From: UBA2970 sp965221075
GTDB lineage: Bacteria; Verrucomicrobiota; Verrucomicrobiia; Limisphaerales; AAA164-E04
Reading direction: 5' to 3'
Assembly: GCA_965221075.1 (NCBI GenBank)
Contig: OZ244865.1
Location: 930,001-994,000, forward strand
Length of the DNA: 64,000 nucleotides
Within the stretch, counting starts at the first letter, position 1. Every line of letters starts with the position of its first letter. The translations under genes and the position numbers were made by a program. Below, one piece after another: positions 51,239 through 59,805 of the stretch. The notes under the pieces were generated by a model that was given only the letters and a program-made list of their open reading frames with translations, had not been told where the DNA came from and searched no databases.

Positions 51239-52199
51239 GCTCCTCCAGGTAGGGCGGCAGGCGCTTCTGGACGTAGTCCAGCTCGAGCTGGTTGCGGATG
51301 AAGGCGCTGACCGTCTCCAGATCGCGCACCTTCCCGGGATGGCGCTCGAGCATGCGGACCAGGTGCATGCCGGTGGGGGTGTGGATGATCTTGCTGGTGT
51401 CTCCCGGCTGCAGCCTGAAGACGGGGATCTCCAGCTCCAGCGCCGACTGGCCCTTGATCATCACGATCTCCCCGCCATTGGCGCGGGTGGCCGGATCCTC
51501 GGAATGCTCCCGGGCCAGCTCGGGAAAGTCCTCGCCCGCAGCCAGCCGCTCCTCCAGGGACTCCATCAGCTCCTCCTTCCGCCTGGCCGCCTCCTCGGGC
51601 AGGCGCTCCCCGGTCCGGGGGTCCGCCAGCGCCAGGTAGATGTGCCGGATGCGGGCCCTCTCGGGGACGGCGAAGCCCTCCTGGTTCTCCTGGTAGTAGC
51701 TCTCGATCTCGGCCTGGCCCACCTCGTGGCCGCCCACCACCTCGCGGCGGATCACCTCCCGGGTGATCCCCTCCTCCAGCAGCTGCTCCTTGAAGTACTC
51801 GACGCTCACTCCCGAGGCGACGATGTGCTGCCGGGCCGCCTCGGCGGAGCCCATCTGCTCCTCCAGGATTTCCATCTGCTCCTCCAGGAAGCGCCGTCCC
51901 TGCTCCAGGTCCTCCTCGGTGGCCTCCATCCGGATCAGCCTGGCGTGGACCAGCTTCTCCAGCAGGCGGGCCTCCAGCAGCATCTGCTGCTGGGCGTCGA
52001 TGCGCAGGCCCAGCGAGGCCTTGTTGGCCTTGAGGGCGATGAAGGCCTCGTCCAGCTCGGCCCGGGTGATCTTGAACCCCTTCCCCCAGGCGAGCACCTC
52101 CTCGTCGAAGAGCTCCTCCTGGGGCAGGGCGCGGGAGGGCGCCGCCAGGAGGAGGCATCCCAGGGCCAGGCGGAGGGGAGCGCGGAGGGAGGCGGGCAT
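51183..52199 (-). CDS. SurA-like periplasmic peptidyl-prolyl isomerase
   Basis: 338 residues with a signal peptide (LRLALGCLLLAAPSRALPQ). An N-terminal SurA-type chaperone region (~30-165, many helices, QQMLLEARLLEKLVHARLI) is followed by a parvulin rotamase domain (~175-285; ARIRHIYLALADPRTG, FPELAREHSEDPATRANGGEI, TPTGMHLVRMLER). It should help outer-membrane or exported proteins fold. The gene follows serA by 7 bp and probably shares its promoter. Confidence 0.88.
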   Translation of the reverse strand: MPASLRAPLRLALGCLLLAAPSRALPQEELFDEEVLAWGKGFKITRAELDEAFIALKANKASLGLRIDAQQQMLLEARLLEKLVHARLIRMEATEEDLEQGRRFLEEQMEILEEQMGSAEAARQHIVASGVSVEYFKEQLLEEGITREVIRREVVGGHEVGQAEIESYYQENQEGFAVPERARIRHIYLALADPRTGERLPEEAARRKEELMESLEERLAAGEDFPELAREHSEDPATRANGGEIVMIKGQSALELEIPVFRLQPGDTSKIIHTPTGMHLVRMLERHPGKVRDLETVSAFIRNQLELDYVQKRLPPYLEELKEKAGLEFAVREEDREE

Positions 52200-52206
52200 G
52201 GCGGTC

Positions 52207-53796
52207 CTAGAGGGAGGCGATTCGAACGCTGCTGATGTTCCTGTGGGCGCGGATCTCCTCCAGCGCCGCCTCGGGCGGGACGCTGTCCAGGTGGAGGATG
52301 GTGAGCGCCTGCCCTCCGGCGCTGTCCCGGTTGAGGCTCATGTTGGCGATGTTGATCCCGTGGCTGCTGAGGATGGTCCCCAGGGAGCCGATGATGCCGG
52401 GGCGGTCCGAGTTCTTCACCAGGCAGAGGACCCCCTGGGGATCGATCTCCACCGGCATGCTGTTGAGCCGGACGATGCGCGGTTCCTTGTTCCTGCCGAA
52501 GAAGGTGCCTCCCGCCGAGACCTTCTGGTCCTGCTGGAAGGCGGCCACATGGAGCCATTCGACGAAGTCGGTCTCCTCGGTGGACTTGACCTGCTCCACC
52601 AGCAGGCCCAGCGAGCTGGCCAGGGCGTGGGCGTTGACCGGGTTGACGTCGGAGCCGCCGGCCTTGGAGAGGAAGCCCATGAGCACGCAGCGGGTGATCG
52701 GATCCCCGGGGATCTCCGCGGCCTTGCCCCCGAAGGTGATCGCCAGGCGGTCGTTGCGGCGGGGGGCCAGCTGGGCGACCAGCCGCCCCAGCTTCTCGCC
52801 CAGGACCAGGTAGGGGGACACCAGGGCCGCGGTCTGGGAGTCCAGGCTGGGCATGTTGACCGCGTTGCGGATCGATCCGGTTCCGAGGTAGGCGGCGATG
52901 GACCCGGCGATCTCGATGCCCACGTTGTCCTGGGCCTCCGCCGTGCTGGCTCCCAGGTGGGGGGTCATCACGATCTGGTCCAGCTCCCGGAAGGGGTGCC
53001 CCTCGGGCAGCGGCTCCTGCTGGTAGACGTCGAGGGCGGCCCCCGCCACGGTGCCGTTGCGCACCGCCTCGGCCAGGTCCTCCTCCACCACCAGCCCTCC
53101 CCGGGCGCAGTTGACCAGCCGCACCCCCGGCTTCATCCGGGCGAAGGCCTCCCTGCCGATCATCCCCCGGGTCTCCTCGCTCATGGGCATGTGCAGGGTG
53201 ATGAAGTCGGACTGGGCGTAGATCTCGTCCAGGTCCCGGATCTCCACCTGCAGGGCCCGGGCGCGGGAGAGGGAGAGGTAGGGATCGTGGGCGATCACCC
53301 GCATGCCGAAGGCAATGGCCCGCTGCGAGACCTCGGCCCCGATCCGGCCCAGCCCCAGGATGCCCAGGGTCTTGCGGTACAGCTCCACTCCCTTGTAGGC
53401 CTTGCGGTTCCACTCCCGGTTGCGGATCGACATGTGGGCCTGGGGAATCTTCCGGGCGGTGGCCATCAGCATCGAGAAGGCCAGCTCGGCGGTGGAGACG
53501 GTGTTGCCTCCCGGAGCGTTCATCACCACGATGCCCCGCTGGGTGGCCGCCTCCACGTCGATGTTGTCCACCCCCACTCCGGCCCGGCCGATGGCCCTCA
53601 GGCGCGGGGCCGCCTCCATGAGGCTGAGCGGGACGGAGGTCTCGGAGCGGACCACCAGCGCCGAAGCGCTGCGGACCAGGGGGATCAGCTCCTTCTCGGG
53701 AAGCGGCCTGGGCAGCAGCTCCACGTCCAGGTGGGGCTCCTCCTTCAGCTTCTGGATTCCCCTGCTCGATATGGGGTCGCAGACGAGTACCTTCAC
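52207..53796 (-). CDS. serA: D-3-phosphoglycerate dehydrogenase
   Basis: 529 residues from a GTG start, the long (type 1) form. Order: substrate and NAD-binding domains (ARVGRAGVGVDNIDVEAA-like AIGRAGVGVDNIDVEAATQ, ILGLGRIGAEVSQRA, VNCARGGLVVEEDLA with the catalytic Arg, MTPHLGASTAEAQ with the catalytic His), an ASB domain (~310-445) and a C-terminal ACT domain (GVLCLVKNSDRPGIIGSLGTIL). It catalyses the first step of serine synthesis; the ACT domain usually gives serine feedback. A close-to-consensus promoter lies just upstream at 53812-53840. Confidence 0.96.
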   Translation of the reverse strand: MKVLVCDPISSRGIQKLKEEPHLDVELLPRPLPEKELIPLVRSASALVVRSETSVPLSLMEAAPRLRAIGRAGVGVDNIDVEAATQRGIVVMNAPGGNTVSTAELAFSMLMATARKIPQAHMSIRNREWNRKAYKGVELYRKTLGILGLGRIGAEVSQRAIAFGMRVIAHDPYLSLSRARALQVEIRDLDEIYAQSDFITLHMPMSEETRGMIGREAFARMKPGVRLVNCARGGLVVEEDLAEAVRNGTVAGAALDVYQQEPLPEGHPFRELDQIVMTPHLGASTAEAQDNVGIEIAGSIAAYLGTGSIRNAVNMPSLDSQTAALVSPYLVLGEKLGRLVAQLAPRRNDRLAITFGGKAAEIPGDPITRCVLMGFLSKAGGSDVNPVNAHALASSLGLLVEQVKSTEETDFVEWLHVAAFQQDQKVSAGGTFFGRNKEPRIVRLNSMPVEIDPQGVLCLVKNSDRPGIIGSLGTILSSHGINIANMSLNRDSAGGQALTILHLDSVPPEAALEEIRAHRNISSVRIASL

Positions 53797-53811
53797 CTGG
53801 CAGGAGGGCGG

Positions 53812-53840
53812 ATGCTAGGCGGGGCGGGAGCGGCGGTCAA
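53812..53840 (-). promoter_or_regulatory. Promoter of serA
   Basis: On the minus strand: TTGACC (53835-53840), 17 bp, TAGCAT (53812-53817), then 15 nt to the GTG start. It is the best example in the window of the TTGACC/TAGCAT form. Confidence 0.65.
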
Positions 53841-53904
53841 TTTCGTAGCGCGTTCCGTCCGATCGGGAGCGGCGTGCTCCGGCGGGACGGCCGCTCGGCC
53901 CGTC

Positions 53905-54810
53905 CTACTGCGCCGTTCCTCCCGCCCGCTCCGCCCGGAGGCGGGCCTGGAGGGCCAGGGCCACCGGCCCGGCGTAGCCCTGCCGCCAGCTGGGATAGCG
54001 GAAGCGGTGGCCGGTCAGCTCGCACGCCTTCCGGGAGGAGACGCGCTTGTCGGTGGGGGCCCGCTTCCCCGCGGGCTCCTCCCCGGAGGAAGGGGGCAGG
54101 GGCCCCCCCAGCTCCCGGGCCAGCCACTCCAGGAACTCCCTCTGCGTGACCGGGGCGCCGTCGCTCAGGTTGTAGGCCTCGCCCGGCGCCCCCTTGTCGA
54201 GGAGCCCCTCGAGCAGGTCGACCAGGTCCTCGACATGGATCATGTTCAGGTGGCGCGCTCCCCCGCGGTGGAGGACCGCCCGGCCTTCCAGGTAGCGGGC
54301 GAGCAGGTGCCCCCGGCCCGGCCCGTAGATCCCCGAGACCCGGGCCAGCACCGCGGGGAATCCCTCCCTGCGCCAGGCCTCGAGCAGCAGGTCCTCGGTC
54401 TCCACCAGGATCCTCGATCCCTCGGTCCGGGGCGAGCGCTCCGAGTCCTCGTCGACCCAGCTGCCGTCGCTCTGCCCGTAGACGCTGGTGCTGCCGACGT
54501 GGAGGTAGCGCTCGATCCCGCCCAGGCGGCCGATCAGGGCGCGGGTCCCCTCCAGGTAGACCTCCCGGTAGACTCCGGGCCCGCCCCGGGAGGAGGAGAC
54601 CGCGTTGACCACCCTGCGGATTCCGGAGGGAACGCGTTCGAGGGTGCTGGGACGGGTAACATCCAGCTCCAGGGGGATCACCCCGGCCTCCTCGAAGGCC
54701 GCGGGATCGGGGATGCCGCGGCGCGCACCGTAGACGCGGCCGCCCCGGCCGGCCAGCTGGCCGGCCAGGCGCAGGCCCACGTAGCCGCACCCTACGACCA
54801 GCGTCGCCAA
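53905..54810 (-). CDS. NAD-dependent epimerase/dehydratase (atypical SDR)
   Basis: 301 residues. The nucleotide site is VVGCGYVGLRLAGQLAGRG (GxGxxG) at the N-terminus; HVGSTSVYGQSDG holds the catalytic Ser/Thr and Tyr, VLARVSGIYGPGRGHLL and NMIHVEDLVDLLEGLL follow the extended-SDR pattern, and LSDGAPVTQREFLEWLA lies near the end. Relatives include YeeZ-like proteins of unclear function. The substrate is unknown. It starts 10 bp after the TIM-barrel gene, so both belong to one transcription unit. Confidence 0.85.
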   Translation of the reverse strand: MATLVVGCGYVGLRLAGQLAGRGGRVYGARRGIPDPAAFEEAGVIPLELDVTRPSTLERVPSGIRRVVNAVSSSRGGPGVYREVYLEGTRALIGRLGGIERYLHVGSTSVYGQSDGSWVDEDSERSPRTEGSRILVETEDLLLEAWRREGFPAVLARVSGIYGPGRGHLLARYLEGRAVLHRGGARHLNMIHVEDLVDLLEGLLDKGAPGEAYNLSDGAPVTQREFLEWLARELGGPLPPSSGEEPAGKRAPTDKRVSSRKACELTGHRFRYPSWRQGYAGPVALALQARLRAERAGGTAQ

Positions 54811-54820
54811 GGAGGGGATC

Positions 54821-55693
54821 CTAGACGTCGCACAGCCGCACCGCCTCGTAGAGAGAGCCGAGCGGATGGCGCTTGGGAATGAATTCCTGGGCGATGTAGC
54901 CCCGGAACCCGGTCTCGACGATGGCCCGGCAGATGGCCGGGTAGTTGAGCTCCTGGGAGCTGTCGATCTCGTTGCGCCCCGGATTGCCTCCGGTGTGGTA
55001 GTGGGCCAGGTAGCGGTGGTGCTTGCGGATGGTGCGGATCACGTCCCCCTCCATGATCTGCATGTGGTAGATGTCGTAGAGCAGCTTGAAGCGCTCGGAG
55101 CCGACCGCCTCGCACAGGGCCACGCCCCACTCGGTGCGGTCGCACTGGTAGTCGGGATGGTCGACCCGGCTGTTGAGCAGCTCCATGCACACGGTGACCC
55201 GGCGCCGCTCGGCCAGGGGCATGATCTTCCTGAGCCCCTCGGCGCAAGCCTCCAGGCCTTCCTGGTCGTCGAGCCCCTGGCGGTTTCCCGAGAAGCAGAT
55301 GATGTTGGGGAAGCCGGCCAGGGCCACCTTGGGGATCATCTCCTCGAAGCCCTCGACCAGCCAGCCGTGGTTCTCGCGGCGGTTGAAGCCTTTGGAGATG
55401 CCTCCGGGGCCGTTGGACATGGCGCACACCAGGCCGTGCCGCTGGGCCACCCCGAAGTCCTCGGGATCCAGCAGCTCCACCGAGTGCATGCCGAACTGGG
55501 CCGCCGCCTCGCACAGCTCCTCCACCGTCAGCTGGCGGTAGCACCACCGGCACACCGAGTGGCTGACCCGGCCGCCCAGCTTCAGGGGCTCTATCTCGGC
55601 CGCTTCCAGCAGGCCGGCCCCCCCGGCCGCCAGCGCCGCGCCCAGGCCCGCTCCGCCGGCCAGGACCTCTCTGCGGGAGTACTTCGCGTGCAT
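54821..55693 (-). CDS. Tat-exported TIM-barrel protein, hydroxypyruvate isomerase-like
   Basis: 290 residues. The leader has a twin-arginine motif (SRREVL) and a hydrophobic Gly/Ala-rich segment, so it should be exported folded. The body is an AP-endonuclease-2/sugar-isomerase TIM barrel related to hydroxypyruvate isomerase: SHSVCRWCYRQLTVEELC, VTVCMELLNSRVDHPDYQ, LLYDIYHMQIMEGDVI, YLAHYHTGGNPGRNEID and GYIAQEFIPK include the usual metal ligands (Glu, Asp, His, Glu). The substrate is probably a sugar or hydroxy-keto acid. It is divergent from the sulfatase, with a promoter at 55703-55731. Confidence 0.88.
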   Translation of the reverse strand: MHAKYSRREVLAGGAGLGAALAAGGAGLLEAAEIEPLKLGGRVSHSVCRWCYRQLTVEELCEAAAQFGMHSVELLDPEDFGVAQRHGLVCAMSNGPGGISKGFNRRENHGWLVEGFEEMIPKVALAGFPNIICFSGNRQGLDDQEGLEACAEGLRKIMPLAERRRVTVCMELLNSRVDHPDYQCDRTEWGVALCEAVGSERFKLLYDIYHMQIMEGDVIRTIRKHHRYLAHYHTGGNPGRNEIDSSQELNYPAICRAIVETGFRGYIAQEFIPKRHPLGSLYEAVRLCDV

Positions 55694-55702
55694 GGTCCCC
55701 CC

Positions 55703-55731
55703 ACCCTGGAAGCATCCGCCTCCCGGGTCAA
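55703..55731 (-). promoter_or_regulatory. Promoter of the TIM-barrel/epimerase unit
   Basis: On the minus strand: TTGACC (55726-55731), 17 bp, CAGGGT (55703-55708), 9 nt before the ATG. The -35 box is identical to that of serA; the -10 has C for the first T. Confidence 0.5.
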
Positions 55732-55812
55732 CCGGGAACCGCCCCTCGGCCGCTTCCCGGGCGGACGAATTGGGGTTTGTCCCCGGCCCGGATCCTGCCG
55801 CACCATGGAGGC

Positions 55813-57366
55813 ATGCCCCGCCTCCTGCCCCTCCTCCTGTGCGCTCTCCTGCCCCTGCAGGGCAGGCCCTCCGCGCCGGAGGCGCCCAACATCGTCCTGA
55901 TCATGTGCGACGACATGGGCTTCTCCGACATCGGCTGCTACGGAGGCGAGGTGGAGACGCCGCACCTGGACCGGCTGGCCGCGGAGGGAATGCGCTTCAC
56001 CCAGTTCTACAACAACGCCAAGTGCACCACCACCCGGGCCAGCCTGCTCACCGGCCTCTATCCCCGCTGGGGCGCCGGAGGGCACCTGCGACGGGACATG
56101 ATCACCCTGGGGGAGGGCTTGGAGATGTGCGGCTACCGCACCTCGCTGTCGGGCAAGTGGCACCTGCTGCGAGCCCCCGGGGCCCGCAAGCTTGAGCCGG
56201 GAAGCTGGATACGGGACTACGAGGCCGGCACCCATCCCCACTTCCGGGGCTTCGGCCGCTTCTACGGCCTGCTCGACGGCTGCAGCAACTTCTTCGACCC
56301 CATGATCCCCGATCCCCCCTACAAGGGAGGCCGGATCCGCAGCTTCGGGAGGGACGGCCAGGCGGTCACGACCTTCCCCGCCGGGTACTACGCCACCGAC
56401 GCCTTCACCGACCACGCGATCGAGTCGATCCGGATCTTCTCGCGGCAGGAGGCGCCCTTCTTCCTGCACATCTGCTACACCGCGCCCCACTACCCCCTGC
56501 ATGCCAAGCCCGAGGACATAGCCCGCTACCGGGGACGCTACTCCGGGGGATGGGACGCCCTGCGCCGGAGCCGCTGGCAGCGCCAGCGGGAGATGGGCCT
56601 GGCGGCCTCCCACTGGAAGCTGACCGGGACCGACTCGCGCAGCTACCCCTGGTCCGAGGCGGACGCCGGCTTCGAGGACCACCGGATGGCGGTCTACGCC
56701 GCGATGATCGACTCCATGGACCAGAACATCGGACGGCTGATGCAGGCGCTGGAGGAGGCCGGCGAGGCGGAGAACACCCTGGTGCTCTTCCTCTCCGACA
56801 ACGGCGGCTGCTCGGAGGAGCCGGGGGGACGCGATCCCTCGCAGCGCGATCCGGGGCCGGCCAATGACTACGTGGCGGTGGGTCCCGCCTGGGGCTGGGC
56901 CCAGAACGCCCCCTTCCGCCGCTACAAGTCCTGGCTGCACGAGGGGGGCATCGCCACCCCCCTGGTCGCCTGGTGGCCGGGAAGGATCCCCGCCGGATCG
57001 ATCAACCGGTCGGTGGCGCACATCGTCGATCTGCTGCCCACCTTCCTGGAGCTGGCAGGCGGGGAGTATCCCGAGCGGTACCAGGGACGGAAGCTGCTGC
57101 CGCTGGAGGGGCGCAGCATCGCTCCCCTGCTGGAGGGCGGGATCCGGGAGCGGGACGAGCCCCTCGTGTGGCACTGGGCCGGCAACCGCGCGGTGCGTCA
57201 GGGCGACTGGAAGCTGGTCTGGGACAAGGGGGTGCGCAAGTGGGAGCTCTACCACCTGGGCCGGGACCGCTGCGAGACCGAGGATCTGGCCGCCGCGGAG
57301 CCGGAAAGGGTCGAGGCCCTCGCCTCCCTCTACTCCCGGTGGGAGCGCCTGGTGGGGCTGGAGTAG
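55813..57366 (+). CDS. Sulfatase-family protein, exported
   Basis: 517 residues with a signal peptide (MPRLLPLLLCALLPLQG). The alkaline-phosphatase fold is clear: NIVLIMCDDMGFSDIGCYGG (metal ligands DD), AKCTTTRASLLTGLYPRWG (formylglycine site), LSGKWHL, and LFLSDNGGCSEEPGG near the C-terminus. The active-site signature is C-T-T-T-R, not the usual C-x-P-x-R. It probably removes sulfate from a sulfated carbohydrate outside the cytoplasm. No sulfatase-maturing enzyme is encoded in the window. The open frame extends upstream to a TTG at 55777, but the ATG at 55813 fits the signal peptide. The permease follows after 7 bp. Confidence 0.9.
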   Translation: MPRLLPLLLCALLPLQGRPSAPEAPNIVLIMCDDMGFSDIGCYGGEVETPHLDRLAAEGMRFTQFYNNAKCTTTRASLLTGLYPRWGAGGHLRRDMITLGEGLEMCGYRTSLSGKWHLLRAPGARKLEPGSWIRDYEAGTHPHFRGFGRFYGLLDGCSNFFDPMIPDPPYKGGRIRSFGRDGQAVTTFPAGYYATDAFTDHAIESIRIFSRQEAPFFLHICYTAPHYPLHAKPEDIARYRGRYSGGWDALRRSRWQRQREMGLAASHWKLTGTDSRSYPWSEADAGFEDHRMAVYAAMIDSMDQNIGRLMQALEEAGEAENTLVLFLSDNGGCSEEPGGRDPSQRDPGPANDYVAVGPAWGWAQNAPFRRYKSWLHEGGIATPLVAWWPGRIPAGSINRSVAHIVDLLPTFLELAGGEYPERYQGRKLLPLEGRSIAPLLEGGIRERDEPLVWHWAGNRAVRQGDWKLVWDKGVRKWELYHLGRDRCETEDLAAAEPERVEALASLYSRWERLVGLE

Positions 57367-57373
57367 CGTCCCC

Positions 57374-58804
57374 ATGGACTCCCTCCTAGTCCTGCCTGCG
57401 GGCATGGCGGTGGTGGCCGGAGGCATCCTCTTCCTCCGCCTCCACCCCTTCCTGGCGCTGATCGCCGGGGCCCTGGCCGTCGGCTGGCTCTCCGATCCGG
57501 CCGAGCTCATGGCCTGGGGGGAGAAGGAGGGAATGGATCCCGGGGAGCTCAGAGAGCTGGCCGAGGCCCCGGTGATCTCCCGGGTGGCCGAGGGCTTCGG
57601 GCACTACTGCGGCCGGTTCGGCATCCTCATCGCCATGGCGGCCATCATCGGCGTCTGCCTCCTGGAGAGCGGCGGGGCCGAGCGCATCGTCCGCTCCCTG
57701 TCGGGACTGCTGGGAGAGCGCCGCGCCCCGTCGGCCTTCGCCGGCAGCGGCTTCCTTCTGGGGATACCGGTGTTCTTCGACACCGTCTTCTACCTGATGG
57801 TGCCCCTGGCCCGGGCCATGGCGGTGCGCGATCCCTCCCGGAACCTGCTCTTCGTCCTCGCCGTCTCGGCCGGGGCCACCATGTCCCACTCCCTGATCCC
57901 GCCCACTCCCGGCCCCCTGGCCGTGGCCGGACTTCTGGACCTCCCGCTGGCGGCGCTGATGGCGGGGGGGCTGGCGGTGGGCCTGGCCGCCTCCTTCGCC
58001 GGACTGTGCTTCGCCCACTGGGCCAACCGCCGCTGGCCGCTGCCGCTGCGCGCCCTGGAGCCGGAGGCCCTGGAGCGCCTGCGGGCCCACGCCGCCCGGC
58101 CGGTCTCCGGGCTGCCCCCGCTGGGCCTCTCCCTCCTTCCCATCGTCCTTCCGGTGGGACTGATCGCCGCCGCCGCCCTCCTCGAGGCCTTCGCCGGAGA
58201 GGGCGGCGGCGCCTGGAGGAGCGCGCTCGGATGGGCCGGGGAGAAGAACATGGCGCTGATCCTGGGAGCCCTGGCCGCCCTCTCCCTCCTGGCCCTCTCC
58301 CGGCGCGAGGGCGGCCCGGAGCTCGCCCCCCGGATCTCCTCCGCCCTGGCCAGCGCCGGCGTCATCGTGTTCATCACCGCGGCGGGCGGGGCCTTCGGAA
58401 AGCTTCTGGAGCAGAGCGGCATCAGCCTGCGCCTCTCGGAGCTGGCCGAGGGGGCCGCCCTGTGGATCCTGCCGCTGGCCTTCGCGGCCACCGCTCTGGT
58501 GCGCACCGCCCAGGGCTCGGCCACGGTGGCCATGGTCACCGCCGCCGGGATCTTCTCGGGGCTGGCCACGGAGGGAGGGCTGGACTTCCACCCGGTCTAC
58601 CTGGGTCTGGCGATCGGATGCGGATCCAAGCCCTTCTCCTGGATGAACGACAGCGGCTTCTGGGTGGTCTCCCGGATGACCGGCATGACCGAGCGGGAGA
58701 TGCTGCGCAGCCACTCCCTGATGCTGGCGGTCATGGGGCTGGCCGGCCTGGCGGTGGTCATGGCCGCCGCCTGGATCCTGCCCATGTCCCCCGGGGCGGA
58801 ATGA
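57374..58804 (+). CDS. GntP-family permease (gluconate/hydroxy-acid type)
   Basis: 476 residues and about 12 membrane segments. GRFGILIAMAAIIGVCLLESGGAERIV, GIPVFFDTVFYLMVPLARAM, SHSLIPPTPGPLAVAGLL and KPFSWMNDSGFWVVSRMTGM are typical of GntP/DsdX proteins, which take up gluconate, other sugar acids or D-serine with protons. A longer reading frame runs upstream through the sulfatase in another frame, so the ATG at 57374 is chosen. Its place 7 bp after the sulfatase suggests uptake of a product released by that enzyme, but this is inferred. Confidence 0.9.
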   Translation: MDSLLVLPAGMAVVAGGILFLRLHPFLALIAGALAVGWLSDPAELMAWGEKEGMDPGELRELAEAPVISRVAEGFGHYCGRFGILIAMAAIIGVCLLESGGAERIVRSLSGLLGERRAPSAFAGSGFLLGIPVFFDTVFYLMVPLARAMAVRDPSRNLLFVLAVSAGATMSHSLIPPTPGPLAVAGLLDLPLAALMAGGLAVGLAASFAGLCFAHWANRRWPLPLRALEPEALERLRAHAARPVSGLPPLGLSLLPIVLPVGLIAAAALLEAFAGEGGGAWRSALGWAGEKNMALILGALAALSLLALSRREGGPELAPRISSALASAGVIVFITAAGGAFGKLLEQSGISLRLSELAEGAALWILPLAFAATALVRTAQGSATVAMVTAAGIFSGLATEGGLDFHPVYLGLAIGCGSKPFSWMNDSGFWVVSRMTGMTEREMLRSHSLMLAVMGLAGLAVVMAAAWILPMSPGAE

Positions 58805-59169
58805 GCTGGCGGGGCTCCCTTCCGGCATGCCGCGTTTCCGGATGCGCGGCAGCCCGGCCCGCCCCGCCGCCCGGGATCCCGGCGGCCGGGCCGATCCGGA
58901 GCCTGCCGGCGGCAGCGGGAGCGCGTTGGACCGGCAGAGGCTGTTCAACGGGCGCAAGTCCTCCGCAGCGAATGACGAGCCGATATGCGCGGCTTCACGA
59001 GCCGTGCGCCGCTCTTCGGATCCCGGCGCCCTCCTCGCCTCCGGCCCGGGCCCATGCCCGGTCCGCCGTCCGTCCGGTGCACGAGGGATCCCTCCGGAGA
59101 GCCTTTCCGATCCGGCGGGATCCCGTGCAGCTCCCGGCTTCGCTCTGCCTCGAGGCGGCCTGCTTCCCG
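58805..59169. other. Non-coding stretch before the ECF sigma gene
   Basis: About 365 bp with no gene recognised. Frames here are open simply because of the high GC content. The sigma-factor promoter lies at its downstream end. Confidence 0.4.
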
Positions 59170-59199
59170 TTCGATCCCGGCGAGGATCGGGTATAGGCT
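59170..59199 (+). promoter_or_regulatory. Promoter of the ECF sigma/kinase operon
   Basis: TTCGAT (59170-59175), 18 bp, TAGGCT (59194-59199), 9 nt before the ATG at 59209. The -10 box is identical to that of the PVC cytochrome gene. The leader would be very short. Confidence 0.45.
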
Positions 59200-59208
59200 C
59201 CAGAGGCG

Positions 59209-59805
59209 ATGGCGGGCGACTGCGCCAGGGAGACCGCTCTCACCCAGCTCCTGGATCGGGCCAGGGGAGGGAGCGACGGAGATCGGGAGCGGCTGGTGGA
59301 GTCGGTCTACCAGCGGCTCAACCGCCTCTGCCGCAGCCTGCTCTCCCGCTATCCCGGCGTGGCCTGCCACGAGCAGACCGGCGATGTGATGGGACAGGTC
59401 TGGCCGCGGCTGCTGGGGGAGCTCTCGGCCCGCCAGTTCGAGAACTCGGCCCACTTCTTCTCCTTCTCGGCGACCCTGATCCGCAACACCCTGGTCGATC
59501 TGCTGCGCAAGCACCGCGGCCGCAACGGGGACCGTCCGATCCGCTACGAGGCCCCTTCCGGGGCCCCGGAGCCCTGCCTCGAGGTCGAGGAGCCGGGGGA
59601 GTCCCCCGATCAGGATCTTCTCAGGGGGGAGATCCATGTGCTCATCGGCGAGCTCGAGCCGGCCCACCGGGAGATGTTCGGCCTGCGCTTCTACCATGGC
59701 CTCAAGGAGGAGGAGTGCGCCCGGCTGCTGGGCCTGGACGAGCGCACCGTGCGGCGCCGCTGGCGCAGCGCCCGCATGGCCCTGGCGGACCTGCTGGAGG
59801 AATGA
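59209..59805 (+). CDS. ECF-type RNA polymerase sigma factor
   Basis: 198 residues. Region 2 spans about 20-90 (LVESVYQRLNRLCRSLLSRY, FFSFSATLIRNTLVDLLRKH) and region 4 about 135-198 (ELEPAHREMFGLRFYHGLKEEECARLLGLDERTVRRRWRSAR, here cited by its ends). This is the sigma-70 ECF form common in Planctomycetes and Verrucomicrobia. No anti-sigma factor is encoded; the next gene, a membrane kinase, overlaps its stop (ATGA) and is the likely control partner. Confidence 0.9.
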   Translation: MAGDCARETALTQLLDRARGGSDGDRERLVESVYQRLNRLCRSLLSRYPGVACHEQTGDVMGQVWPRLLGELSARQFENSAHFFSFSATLIRNTLVDLLRKHRGRNGDRPIRYEAPSGAPEPCLEVEEPGESPDQDLLRGEIHVLIGELEPAHREMFGLRFYHGLKEEECARLLGLDERTVRRRWRSARMALADLLEE

